From a virus, in IMG/VR virus record IMGVR_UViG_3300032560_000024, positions 1 to 51,566 of that record: a stretch of DNA of 51,566 nt; one strand, written 5' to 3'. This document shows, piece after piece, positions 15,809-23,407 of the stretch (the stretch's first letter is position 1; every line of letters starts with the position of its first letter). Under the pieces are notes generated by a model. The model saw only the letters and a list, made by a program, of their open reading frames with translations. It was not told where the DNA came from and did no database searches. A program made the position numbers and the translations under genes.

Positions 15809-16134
15809 ATGTATATTAAGTTCCAAGATAAGTTATTCAAAGTATTAATAGATTCTAATACTGAAAAATTGATGGTAGAATTTTATAATGAGACTAGAAA
15901 TGTAAGAGATAAAATAGAAGCTTATACTACATGTGATTTACGTAAAAAGATATTACAGAAAAGTAATTATTATGGTTCTAGTGATATTTTATCACCATTG
16001 ATATATATACTTTTCTACAAGAACAAATTAATAAATTTAAGATAGGTGATCCAGTTAAGTTTATTAACGAAGATTATAATGATGATGAGGCAACTGAAAA
16101 AGAAATTCTTGATATATTAGATAAGGTCGAGTAA
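15809..16134 (+). pseudogene. frameshifted small gene
   Basis: The first frame runs from ATG 15809 to a TAG at 16045 (78 residues). Its last 20 residues turn unlike phage protein (ILFYKNKLINLR). The other frame continues through the same place as EQINKFKIGDPVKF and then an acidic helix, ending with TAA at 16132-16134, directly overlapping the next ATG. One reading-frame shift around 16000-16020, near an ATATATATAC run, would restore a 108-residue protein. This could be a mutation, a sequencing slip or programmed. Confidence 0.6.
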
Positions 16135-16277
16135 TGTCAGATTTAGATTATTTTAAACTTAAAGCTATTATAACTCGTAAGCTTCCAGATAAAAGACTTA
16201 CATTATATAAGTTAAAGGAAGGCATTGATATCTATAACGAGTATACCAACAGATATCTTTGGTTTAGCTTGAATTAG
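16134..16277 (+). CDS. small hypothetical protein
   Basis: 47 residues, ATG overlapping the upstream TAA by one base, which supports the second-frame end of the preceding gene as real. Basic, with KLKAIITRKLPDKR near the start. The stop is TAG with TAA three codons later. Confidence 0.5.
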   Translation: MSDLDYFKLKAIITRKLPDKRLTLYKLKEGIDIYNEYTNRYLWFSLN

Positions 16278-16300
16278 ATATGTGAATAAAGGATAGAAAA

Positions 16301-16645
16301 ATGAGATTTGCACAATTTGTTATAAACCAAATTAAAAATGAGGGATATGATATCTTATGGGATAATTGGCATGAAACGAGCTATTATGTCAATAAAGATA
16401 GAATTCGTAATATAAACGATAATTGGCGTGTTTGTGTTTATGGATTCTTCTGGAAAACTGTAACATTGACGAGAGGCGCAATTTTAGCAGATAGAGATAC
16501 TCTATTCAACATAGATCTAACATGTGAGGAAAAGAAATTTTTTATTAATATGGATAAAGAATATGAAAGAAGCATTCGTTTAAAACAAAAAAATGCTAAA
16601 ATGCTACGTGAATTTGAACGTAAGAAAGCGCAGGATTGGCCATGA
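16301..16645 (+). CDS. hypothetical protein
   Basis: 114 residues. Trp/Tyr-rich first half, charged helical C-terminus (RLKQKNAKMLREFERKKAQ). Not recognised. Its stop overlaps the ATG of the MazG-like gene (ATGA), so the two are probably co-translated. Confidence 0.65.
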   Translation: MRFAQFVINQIKNEGYDILWDNWHETSYYVNKDRIRNINDNWRVCVYGFFWKTVTLTRGAILADRDTLFNIDLTCEEKKFFINMDKEYERSIRLKQKNAKMLREFERKKAQDWP

Positions 16646-16941
16646 CTAAACCATATTGTATAGGATCAAGCGAATGGAACGGGTTGTCCAAGCTGATCGA
16701 AGAATTGGGTGAACTGCAACAAGTTTGCGGAAAGCTGATTGGATCTGAAGGCAAGACTGATCATTGGTCTGGCGATCTTAATGAAAAGTTTATCGAAGAA
16801 ATCGGTGACGTATACGCTGCTTTGAATTACTTTGTCGCCAATAATTTCAATTTTTCTCAATCGATCGCAATTGTAGAACAGTCTACTAAGAAATACAAAA
16901 CCTTTTGCAAATGGGATGATGAGGTTCGGAATCGAATATAA
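16642..16941 (+). CDS. MazG-like nucleotide pyrophosphohydrolase
   Basis: 99 residues from ATG 16642. ELGELQQVCGKLI (about 20-32) and EEIGDVYAALNYF (52-64) give the ExxE...ExxD metal-binding pattern of all-alpha NTP pyrophosphatases. It likely trims noncanonical NTPs or alarmone-related nucleotides. The 3' end forms half of a perfect inverted repeat. Some codons look more G+C rich than neighbours. Confidence 0.8.
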   Translation: MTKPYCIGSSEWNGLSKLIEELGELQQVCGKLIGSEGKTDHWSGDLNEKFIEEIGDVYAALNYFVANNFNFSQSIAIVEQSTKKYKTFCKWDDEVRNRI

Positions 16942-16965
16942 TTTACCACCATATTCGATTCCGAA
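16925..16965 (+). repeat. perfect 15-bp inverted repeat
   Basis: TTCGGAATCGAATAT (16925-16939) pairs with ATATTCGATTCCGAA (16951-16965) around an 11-base loop. It covers the stop of the MazG gene and ends 21 bases before the next gene. No T run follows, so it may protect the mRNA 3' end or be an operator. Confidence 0.7.
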
Positions 16966-16986
16966 ACGCAATTTGGGATAAATTTT

Positions 16987-17181
16987 ATGATAAATGATAA
17001 AACAACAGATCGTGTTGAATGTGATTGTATAGAATTTTGTTCTAGATGGTCGCTGAATGATGATGGTTCAGGAGGATGTTTTGTTCCTTACAACCCATTT
17101 TCATTAGCCGCTTGTCGTCATATAATTTATGAAAATATGAAGCCGAAAATTCGAAAAATTGAAAGTCAGAACAATGCTTAA
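16987..17181 (+). CDS. small Cys-rich hypothetical protein
   Basis: 64 residues. Cysteines at ECDCIEFC, GGCFVP and AACRH could bind a metal. It ends eight bases inside the macro-domain gene. Not recognised. Confidence 0.65.
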   Translation: MINDKTTDRVECDCIEFCSRWSLNDDGSGGCFVPYNPFSLAACRHIIYENMKPKIRKIESQNNA

Positions 17182-17641
17182 ACATACCAAAGGAAACCTT
17201 ATTGATCTTGCCGAACAAGGTGAGTTTGATGTTATCGTACATGGTTGCAACTGTCAAAACACAATGGCAGGGGGCATTGCCAAGGAAATTCGTGCAAGAT
17301 ATCCGGGTGCATATGATGCTGATTGTTTGGCATCTCAACAGTGGAAGAATCCTGTCGCTAAGCTTGGCAACTTTAGCTCGTATACAACTTTTAATTTCAT
17401 CGTGATCAATGCATACACTCAGGTCCACTATACGCCTCGTGGCATTGATCATTTCGAGTATGAGAGCTTCTATCTTATTCTAAAGAAGCTTACTACACTT
17501 AGTAAAGCTAGATTTGGATTTCCTTATATCGGAATGGGTCTTGCTGGTGGAGATAAAAATCGTATCTTGACTATGCTAGAAGATTTTGCTAAGGTGATAA
17601 CAGAGCAAGGAGGCTCGGTAACTTTAGTGGAGTTTGAATAA
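17174..17641 (+). CDS. macro-domain protein (ADP-ribose binding)
   Basis: 155 residues from ATG 17174 (a TTG at 17159 is the alternative). The start KHTKGNLIDLAEQGEFDVIVHGCNC, then NTMAGGIAKEI (about 34-44) and YIGMGLAGGD (about 117-126) match the ADP-ribose pocket of macro domains, close to the ADP-ribose-1''-phosphate phosphatase type. It fits the NAD/ADP-ribose genes on both sides. Overlaps the next gene by one base. Confidence 0.85.
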   Translation: MLKHTKGNLIDLAEQGEFDVIVHGCNCQNTMAGGIAKEIRARYPGAYDADCLASQQWKNPVAKLGNFSSYTTFNFIVINAYTQVHYTPRGIDHFEYESFYLILKKLTTLSKARFGFPYIGMGLAGGDKNRILTMLEDFAKVITEQGGSVTLVEFE

Positions 17642-17955
17642 TGGTAACATCTAGACATATACTTCCTATTTCACCAAAAGAAGCTTTATCTAGTAAAGTC
17701 CATTATATTCCTCAAATTGTTATCGAAACTGTTAATGAGTTAATTGTTAAGGAATTTAATAATAGACCATTTACAATTTCTCAAAATACAATTATAGAAA
17801 AGCTCATTAAATCTGGGATGACACGAGTAGAAATATTCGAAAATAATTATCTTGATATTGAAGAAATTTATAGACAACAGGGTTGGACTGTAGTATATGA
17901 TTCTCCCGGATGGAATGAAAATTATGATGCGGTTTTTAAGTTTTCGCCTAAATAA
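17641..17955 (+). CDS. hypothetical protein
   Basis: 104 residues, TAATG overlap with the macro-domain gene. The C-terminal half (YRQQGWTVVYDSPGWNENYDAVFKF) resembles a small alpha-beta fold ending in a beta strand, seen in several T4-like phage proteins of unknown role. Sits directly before the NAMPT gene. Confidence 0.65.
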   Translation: MVTSRHILPISPKEALSSKVHYIPQIVIETVNELIVKEFNNRPFTISQNTIIEKLIKSGMTRVEIFENNYLDIEEIYRQQGWTVVYDSPGWNENYDAVFKFSPK

Positions 17956-17988
17956 CGACTGATCTAGGACAGACCAAGATCATTAACA

Positions 17989-18005
17989 AGCAAAGGAGTT
18001 TTGCT
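17989..18005 (+). promoter_or_regulatory. hairpin presenting the SD in its loop
   Basis: AGCAAA pairs with TTTGCT around loop GGAGT, the Shine-Dalgarno of NAMPT. The twelve-base core CAAAGGAGTTTTG is shared with the hairpin at 13784-13796 ahead of the NMNAT gene. Confidence 0.6.
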
Positions 18006-18008
18006 ACT

Positions 18009-18713
18009 ATGAAAAATATTATTCTTAACGCAGATTCGTATAAGTACAGCCAGTTCAATCAATATCCTCCTAACACCGAATATATCTACAGTTATATCGA
18101 GAGTAGGGGTGGAAAGTATGATGAAACCGTATTTTTTGGCCTCCAAGCATTTATCAAGGAATACTTGCTTGCACCTATTACCCAAGACATGATTGATGAA
18201 GCTGAGGCCATTATTACTGCCCATGGTGAACCATTTAACCGTGAAGGATGGGAATATATTCTTCATGCTCATAATGGTTGCCTTCCTGTTCATATTAAGG
18301 CAGTTCCAGAGGGAATGGTTATTCCTGTTCGTAATGTGTTGGCGACTATCATCAACACAGATCCAAAATGTTATTGGTTGACAAGTTTTCTTGAAACTGC
18401 TATTCTTCGTTCGATTTGGTATCCTACAACAGTAGCAACCAATAGTCGTGAAATTAAGAAGGTGATTTTGGATGCTCTTGAACATACTGGCACACCCGCT
18501 GATATTAATTTTAAATTGCACGATTTCGGCGCTCGTGGCGTATCTAGTTTGGAATCTGCTGGAATTGGCGGATCTGCCCATCTTATCAACTTCATGGGTA
18601 CTGACACTATCGAAGCTCTTTTGTATGCTCGTCGGTATTATGGTGCTGATATGGCTGGTTTTAGTATTCCTGCTAGCGAACATTCTATAAGTGCAAGTCA
18701 CCAAAAGGACTAA
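18009..18713 (+). CDS. nadV: nicotinamide phosphoribosyltransferase, N-terminal part of split gene
   Basis: 234 residues. ADSYKYSQFNQYP (10-22), FGLQAFIKEYL (45-55), a DFGARG motif and PASEHSISASHQKD (end) match the first half of NAMPT/NadV. In intact enzymes the chain goes on after the EHS...KD segment; here TAA follows that Lys-Asp at once, and the rest resumes at 19824 beyond an endonuclease gene. The two parts probably assemble in trans, unless the insert is spliced. Makes NMN from nicotinamide and PRPP. Confidence 0.9.
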   Translation: MKNIILNADSYKYSQFNQYPPNTEYIYSYIESRGGKYDETVFFGLQAFIKEYLLAPITQDMIDEAEAIITAHGEPFNREGWEYILHAHNGCLPVHIKAVPEGMVIPVRNVLATIINTDPKCYWLTSFLETAILRSIWYPTTVATNSREIKKVILDALEHTGTPADINFKLHDFGARGVSSLESAGIGGSAHLINFMGTDTIEALLYARRYYGADMAGFSIPASEHSISASHQKD

Positions 18714-19823
18714 ATAAGTGTGTTACTGCAATGGAGCATACTTAAAAATGTTTTATATTATATACGAAACTACAAATACTATCAATGGTATGATATATGT
18801 TGGACAGCATTCTACTACCAACATTGATGATGGATATCTTGGTTCCGGGACTCGTTTTACTAATGCCTTGTTAAAATACGGTGTTCATGCGTTTAGCAGA
18901 CGCATATTATACATGTATGATTCGTTTGATGAGATGAATAACAAAGAAGCGGAACTTGTAAATGAAGATTTCGTGAAAAGGGTAGATACTTATAATATAA
19001 TATCCGGAGGCAGAGGGTGGAATACTAAAAATACGGTTGTTGTTAGATTGCTAGAAGATTCAACTTATTTCAGGATTCCAAAAGATGAGTTTGATTCTAC
19101 TATTCATGCTTATCCTACTAGCAACAGTGTTCGGGTTATAAAAATATCATCTGGTGGTGTTTGTAGAGTTTCCGTAGAGGAATACCGAAACAATAAACAT
19201 CTATATCGCACCGCATCGTCTGGCAAAGTTAGTGTACGAGTTATTGAAACAGGAGAAACAAGTTCCATGCCAGTTAGCATGTTTGATCCTAGTGTTCATG
19301 TTAAGGTGTTTGGAGGGAAAGTAATAGATGATGCTGGAATGCGAAGATATGCAACTACAGAAGACAATCATGAACTTAATGGCATTCATGCAGGTAAGGT
19401 TACTGTAAAAGACTCCTTCACTGATAAAATATGTCATGTAACAACCGAAGAATATTACCATAATAAGGATAGATACTCAACACTGGCGTCCAAAGAAAAT
19501 AGGAAACCTGATCATGGAACAACAAAGGGGATGGTCACAGTCTTTATTAAAGAACTGAATAAGTTTGTGAATATCAACTGCGATGAGTATGATCCTAGTA
19601 TTCACATGAAGGCTACTGACAAGAAAATAGAATGCTATTCCCCGGTAGACAATCTTTTGTTTACCTTTTGTGGTAATAAAGGTTCATTTTTGAGAGAACA
19701 TAGATGCACTGAAGGGGTATGGAACATAGCCATCAAAGAAGGCACATATAATAGTTATTCAAAAAGAAACGCTAAGTTTAATGGATGCTCTTTTAAACTA
19801 GTTGATTGGAAAGGAAATATAAA
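18714..19823 (+). mobile_element. homing endonuclease insertion inside nadV
   Basis: About 1.1 kb separating the two halves of nadV. It carries the new stop, a short spacer, one GIY-YIG endonuclease gene and a new ribosome-binding site (AAAGGAAATATAAAATG) for the second half. Exact borders cannot be fixed without an uninterrupted relative; they lie within a few bases of the Lys-Asp codon pair and the Met-Ser start. Confidence 0.8.
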
Positions 19824-19827
19824 ATGA
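18748..19827 (+). CDS. GIY-YIG homing endonuclease
   Basis: 359 residues from ATG 18748 (GGAG 12 bases upstream). Catalytic domain in residues 1-95: FYIIYETTNTINGMIYVGQH (GIY-YIG region with the x-I-Y...Y-V-G pattern), GSGTRFTNAL and an E within ELVNEDFV. The C-terminal 250 residues hold four loosely repeated 55-residue units (RV...V...EYRNNKHLY, ...EYYHNKDRY, ...DEYDPSIH), as in T4 Seg proteins, thought to bind DNA. Its stop overlaps the start of the nadV C-half. Confidence 0.9.
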   Translation: MFYIIYETTNTINGMIYVGQHSTTNIDDGYLGSGTRFTNALLKYGVHAFSRRILYMYDSFDEMNNKEAELVNEDFVKRVDTYNIISGGRGWNTKNTVVVRLLEDSTYFRIPKDEFDSTIHAYPTSNSVRVIKISSGGVCRVSVEEYRNNKHLYRTASSGKVSVRVIETGETSSMPVSMFDPSVHVKVFGGKVIDDAGMRRYATTEDNHELNGIHAGKVTVKDSFTDKICHVTTEEYYHNKDRYSTLASKENRKPDHGTTKGMVTVFIKELNKFVNINCDEYDPSIHMKATDKKIECYSPVDNLLFTFCGNKGSFLREHRCTEGVWNIAIKEGTYNSYSKRNAKFNGCSFKLVDWKGNIK

Positions 19828-20531
19828 GTGAACGAACCTACATTAACACGATGATTGACAATTTTGGCACCGGTGGTAAGACTTTTGCAATAGTAGGAGA
19901 TACTTATAATATTTTTGAGTTTTGCGAACTCCTAGGAACTGATCCTGAAATTAAACAGAAGATTATCTTGAACGGAGAACTTGGTGGGTTTACCGTTATC
20001 CGCCCAGATAGTGGCGATCCAGCAACAGTGGTAGAAAGCTGCATCCGAATCCTTGATTATCATTTTGGGCATGCTATTAATGATAAAGGATATAAGGTTC
20101 TCAACAATGTTCGTGTAATTCAAGGCGATGGTATTACTATTGACACTATCAAAGAAATTCTGAATGCTATTATTGCTATTGGTTATAGTGCTGATAATGT
20201 GGCATTCGGCCAAGGCGGCGCTCTTCTACAGATTGTTAATCGTGACGATCAAAAGTTTGCAATGAAGTGTTCGGCGGCATTTATCAACGGTGAATGGATT
20301 GACGTGTATAAGGATCCTCTTACTGATTCTGGTAAAAGGTCTAAGAAGGGTCGAATGATTCTTAAGCATACCCCATATTGGGATAGTAAGTTTTTTACTT
20401 ATACCACGGAGAGCCATCCCGTTAAATATGAGATGTATGCAGAAGATGATGTTTTGCAAGATGTGTATTCAGATGGTGAACTATTGCGTGACCAGCTGTT
20501 TGATGATGTTCGTAACAACGCATTGATTTGA
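19824..20531 (+). CDS. nadV: nicotinamide phosphoribosyltransferase, C-terminal part of split gene
   Basis: 235 residues. IVGDTYNIFEF, TVIRPDSGDP (phosphoribosyl site), VRVIQGDGI, FGQGGALLQ, KDPLTDSGKRSKKGR are the second-half motifs of NAMPT in the right order. ATG overlaps the endonuclease stop and has its own AAAGGAA. Together with 18009-18713 it covers the whole enzyme without gap or duplication, so the insertion seems precise and the enzyme may work as two chains. Confidence 0.9.
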   Translation: MSERTYINTMIDNFGTGGKTFAIVGDTYNIFEFCELLGTDPEIKQKIILNGELGGFTVIRPDSGDPATVVESCIRILDYHFGHAINDKGYKVLNNVRVIQGDGITIDTIKEILNAIIAIGYSADNVAFGQGGALLQIVNRDDQKFAMKCSAAFINGEWIDVYKDPLTDSGKRSKKGRMILKHTPYWDSKFFTYTTESHPVKYEMYAEDDVLQDVYSDGELLRDQLFDDVRNNALI

Positions 20532-20561
20532 ACAAAATTTATGAATAGGTAGAATCTCGAT

Positions 20562-20708
20562 ATGTATACAAGTGAAGAAATATCCCAAGCATCTCAATTT
20601 TATCGCCTCCTATATAATAAGAAGAACTTCTATGATCTTCCACATAAGAAACAATTGATGTTTCTTGATAGTGTTTCACAATTTAAGACAATTATAAAAG
20701 GCGAATGA
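20562..20708 (+). CDS. small hypothetical protein
   Basis: 48 residues. EEISQASQFYRLLYNKKNFY, helical and Tyr-rich. It ends four bases before the next ATG. Not recognised. Confidence 0.5.
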   Translation: MYTSEEISQASQFYRLLYNKKNFYDLPHKKQLMFLDSVSQFKTIIKGE

Positions 20709-20712
20709 TAAT

Positions 20713-21354
20713 ATGACTGAACAGCGTAGACAGGGGATTTCTGAAATTCTCAAGATTATTTCTGGAATTAAAGATCCTAAACAACGCCAAGATGCATTGG
20801 GTACATGTGCAAGCATTAAACCACTCGTACAAATTTTGATGTATATGTTTCACCCTGACGTAGTATTTAACCTTCCTGAAGGCGCACCTAACTTTAAAAA
20901 GATGCCAAAGGCTGCTGATAGTGAAGGAAGTCTTTACAGGGAGTCTAGAACCCTTTATCTATTCATCAAAGGACAGGCTGACAATATTCCAGATCTTAAA
21001 CGTCAAACTATGTTTGTACAGCTACTAGAGGCTCTTGATCCAGACGATGCAGAACTTGTTCTTGCTATGAAAGAGAAAAGATGTCCTTATAAGAATATCA
21101 CATATGATTTGGTTCATAACACATTTCCCGGATTATTGCCAGATTTGAATCAGCATAATGTTACAAAAACAGATGATGTTTTAGATCTTCAATCTTCACA
21201 GATTGTGGTATCGGGAAAGGACGAAAAAAAGGACAGAAGCAAAGCAAAGCCATGCCCTTTTGGTTGCATATCATCCGCAGAGGACGGGAATTTTTTACCC
21301 GGCCCACTAGCGAAACATGTGAAGAATTCACACCAATCGGAGAAGGTTGGGTAA
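20713..21354 (+). CDS. conserved T4-like phage protein with C-terminal zinc finger
   Basis: 213 residues. Helical domain in 1-150 ending with ALDPDDAELVLAMKEKRCPY and a short FPGLLPDL, a pattern common in T4-like phage genomes but uncharacterised. A disordered linker follows. The last 35 residues have CPFGC and LAKHVKNSH, a C-x3-C...H-x4-H arrangement that could be one zinc finger. Probably nucleic-acid-binding; the rest is unknown. Confidence 0.75.
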   Translation: MTEQRRQGISEILKIISGIKDPKQRQDALGTCASIKPLVQILMYMFHPDVVFNLPEGAPNFKKMPKAADSEGSLYRESRTLYLFIKGQADNIPDLKRQTMFVQLLEALDPDDAELVLAMKEKRCPYKNITYDLVHNTFPGLLPDLNQHNVTKTDDVLDLQSSQIVVSGKDEKKDRSKAKPCPFGCISSAEDGNFLPGPLAKHVKNSHQSEKVG

Positions 21355-21372
21355 TAGGGAATGAATATACCC

Positions 21373-21401
21373 TTGACACCAGAGTAAAATAGGAGTAAAG
21401 A
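21373..21401 (+). promoter_or_regulatory. possible sigma70-like promoter
   Basis: TTGACA, 17 bases, TAAAGA (weak -10). It lies 34 bases ahead of the next small gene. Confidence 0.4.
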
Positions 21402-21434
21402 ATCTGTGTTTATTGAGAAGAGGTTTTAATTTCA

Positions 21435-21605
21435 ATGTCTAAGAGCCAAGATGATATGCGTAAAAGTCATGAATATGATGATGTTCGAGATTTTAGGCGA
21501 GATATCTTTGATCGTAATTCCCATCGAAAAGAAAAAAAGATACGGAATGCTCTACACACTAGAAATATAGAAGCACTTATGGAGGAAGATGACCTAGATT
21601 GGTAA
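21435..21605 (+). CDS. small charged hypothetical protein
   Basis: 56 residues, very rich in Asp, Glu, Arg and Lys (for example DDVRDFRRDIFDR), likely helical. Not recognised. Confidence 0.5.
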   Translation: MSKSQDDMRKSHEYDDVRDFRRDIFDRNSHRKEKKIRNALHTRNIEALMEEDDLDW

Positions 21606-21608
21606 TCG

Positions 21609-21661
21609 TTTTGTTCTCCGTTTGATAAATAGATTCTTTACTTTTTAAACGGAGAACAAAA
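21609..21661 (+). promoter_or_regulatory. RBS-sequestering hairpin with late-promoter motif in its loop
   Basis: TTTTGTTCTCCGTTT (21609-21623) pairs perfectly, 15 bp, with AAACGGAGAACAAAA (21647-21661), hiding the GGAG site and the A of the next ATG. The 23-base loop begins with GATAAATA, a T4-type late motif. A transcript started there would lack the left arm and leave the site free, as known for T4 gene e. Confidence 0.7.
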
Positions 21662-22032
21662 TGGAAGAACCTTGGGGATGGTTGACTGCCATCGATGCAT
21701 CTAATTGTAATTCAGATGCTATTAATTGTAAGATAACATTTCAAAAGTTTATAGATGAACTTCTTGAACGTATCGAAATGATTAAAATTGGGGATCTTCA
21801 AATCGTATGGTGTGAAACCAACGATCCTAATAAGGTTGGATTCTCCATTTATCAGCTTTTACAAGACTCTAATATATCGGCACATTTTTGCCCGTCTGAC
21901 GGCAATTCTGCCTATGTTGATATTTTTTCTTGCAAACCATATGATCCTATGTTAGTATTGGCCATATTTGAGAAATATTTTTCTCCTGAGAAATTTATTC
22001 ATCATGTTATAGAGCGAAGAGCACCAAGATAA
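21661..22032 (+). CDS. hypothetical protein under hairpin control
   Basis: 123 residues. EEPWGWLTAID start, one DLQIVWCE strand, and a C-terminal helix FEKYFSPEKFIHHVIERR. Not recognised. Its ribosome-binding site is inside a strong hairpin, so read-through messages should be poorly translated. Confidence 0.7.
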   Translation: MEEPWGWLTAIDASNCNSDAINCKITFQKFIDELLERIEMIKIGDLQIVWCETNDPNKVGFSIYQLLQDSNISAHFCPSDGNSAYVDIFSCKPYDPMLVLAIFEKYFSPEKFIHHVIERRAPR

Positions 22033-22044
22033 AAGGTTTATATT

Positions 22045-22281
22045 ATGAGCATGCCTACAAGATTTACTGTTTTAACAGATGATATGGAATTGATACCAAA
22101 TCAATCTTTGTTTACCCTATCGTATAGTGCTGATTTGAAAGATCGGAAAGTATGGTTGGATGCATTTAAAGACTTCTTTGCTAAAGCTCCTAAACGGTAT
22201 ATCCCAGATTGGTATGAAAAATTATATGGTATAACTGTAGATGGATATGGTCATACTTTTTATAGAGAAGAATTGGTATGA
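22045..22281 (+). CDS. small hypothetical protein
   Basis: 78 residues. Middle KDRKVWLDAFKDFFAKAPKRYIP; no family recognised. Overlaps the exonuclease gene by four bases (ATGA). Confidence 0.6.
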   Translation: MSMPTRFTVLTDDMELIPNQSLFTLSYSADLKDRKVWLDAFKDFFAKAPKRYIPDWYEKLYGITVDGYGHTFYREELV

Positions 22282-22736
22282 TTTATTTTTTAGATTGTGA
22301 ATTTAATGGATTCGGCGGAGAATTAATCTCTCTTGCATTGGTCAGGCAGGATGGTGAAAGCATTTATTGTGTAGCTCCTGTATCGAAAAAGAAATGTGAA
22401 CAATGGGTAAAGGATAATGTTCTTCCCATTCTATGGGATATTCCAAGTCCTCTTCCCGGTATGGCATATAAATGTGATAATACAGCCGATATTGGTAGAA
22501 AGATTAAAACCCTTATCGGAAATGATCGTGATCCGGTTATAATTGCAGATTGGCCAGATGATATTAAATATTTTAATGAATGTTTAATTACTGGACCGGG
22601 TATGATGGTAGGGCTTGACAACCTCACCTTTCGTATGGTAAGGGTGGACTCATATCCAAGTAAACTTGAAAATGCTGTTCGCCATAATGCGTGGTGGGAT
22701 GCGATGGCACTTAAAGAAAAATGGATGAATCCATAA
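22278..22736 (+). CDS. DEDD-type 3'-5' exonuclease (Rv2179c-like)
   Basis: 152 residues. FLDCEFNGFGGELISLALV (4-22) supplies D and E of motif I, IIADWPDDIKYF (about 93-104) the second acidic motif, and HNAWWDAMAL (about 136-145) the H...D pair of the DEDDh class. The layout matches the Rv2179c-like family of small exoribonucleases found in phages. Likely trims RNA or DNA 3' ends. Confidence 0.75.
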   Translation: MIYFLDCEFNGFGGELISLALVRQDGESIYCVAPVSKKKCEQWVKDNVLPILWDIPSPLPGMAYKCDNTADIGRKIKTLIGNDRDPVIIADWPDDIKYFNECLITGPGMMVGLDNLTFRMVRVDSYPSKLENAVRHNAWWDAMALKEKWMNP

Positions 22737-22802
22737 TATGTCCTTTATAGCATAAACTTATTTTATGCGTTTAGAGACATAAATTAAGTGAAAGGTTTTA
22801 TG

Positions 22803-23117
22803 ATGATACATGATGATGACAAGACTTGGTGTGAAATGCGGGATGAGCGGGATGCTCTAGTTAAAGAACTAGATATTCTAGATAAAGAACTCGCTGAATT
22901 GAAAGAAGAAAAATTCCGTATGTTGTCTGCAATGAATGATATGAAAACGGCATACCAAGCAACTGCTAAAGCTGCTGCAACACACTTGAAGGATTTGATA
23001 GACACTAAGGCACGGCTGGCGGAGGCGGTGCAGCTGTTAAGAAATTGGGTGGATCCCTGCGATTTACCACCGCCAGTTTCTGACTTTCTCGCAGAACAGG
23101 ACACCAGCCATGATTGA
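22803..23117 (+). CDS. coiled-coil protein, GC-richer 3' half
   Basis: 104 residues from ATG 22803 (AAAGG seven bases upstream). A long coiled coil (15-45, ERDALVKELDILDKELAELK) is followed by an AEAVQLLRNW segment and the ending SDFLAEQDTSH. The last 100 bases are clearly richer in G+C than the surroundings, like the next gene. The end resembles that of the protein at 23589 (FLAKQTTRH), so they may be paralogues. Function unknown. Confidence 0.65.
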   Translation: MIHDDDKTWCEMRDERDALVKELDILDKELAELKEEKFRMLSAMNDMKTAYQATAKAAATHLKDLIDTKARLAEAVQLLRNWVDPCDLPPPVSDFLAEQDTSHD

Positions 23118-23406
23118 GGCGACGCAAGCGGATAGGGAAGCGGCTGGAGCATTAGTGCGCTGGACATTCCCGCACACAGAAGGCGCTGGGGAGGGGATAG
23201 TCGATGGGCAATGGGATCATGAAGTACCTGTCCAAGCCTTCGCCCGCCACAGAATCGCAGCCGAGGATCGTTTAACTGATACTGAAGCAACTTTGGAATT
23301 AGCAGTATCCATTATCGAATGCTTGACATCAGGTGTTATTGCCGGATCATCAGATCATTTAAAACGTGCCAAAGCCTTTCTCACAAACCAAAATAAAGGG
23401 AAGTGA
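23110..23406 (+). CDS. hypothetical protein, foreign base composition
   Basis: 98 residues. MIEATQADREAAGALV start, then VQAFARHRIAAEDR, patterns I know from uncharacterised genes of other proteobacterial phages. Codons are much richer in G and C (GCG, GCC, CGC) than its neighbours, a sign of recent transfer. Overlaps the upstream gene by eight bases. Confidence 0.65.
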   Translation: MIEATQADREAAGALVRWTFPHTEGAGEGIVDGQWDHEVPVQAFARHRIAAEDRLTDTEATLELAVSIIECLTSGVIAGSSDHLKRAKAFLTNQNKGK

Positions 23407-23407
23407 T

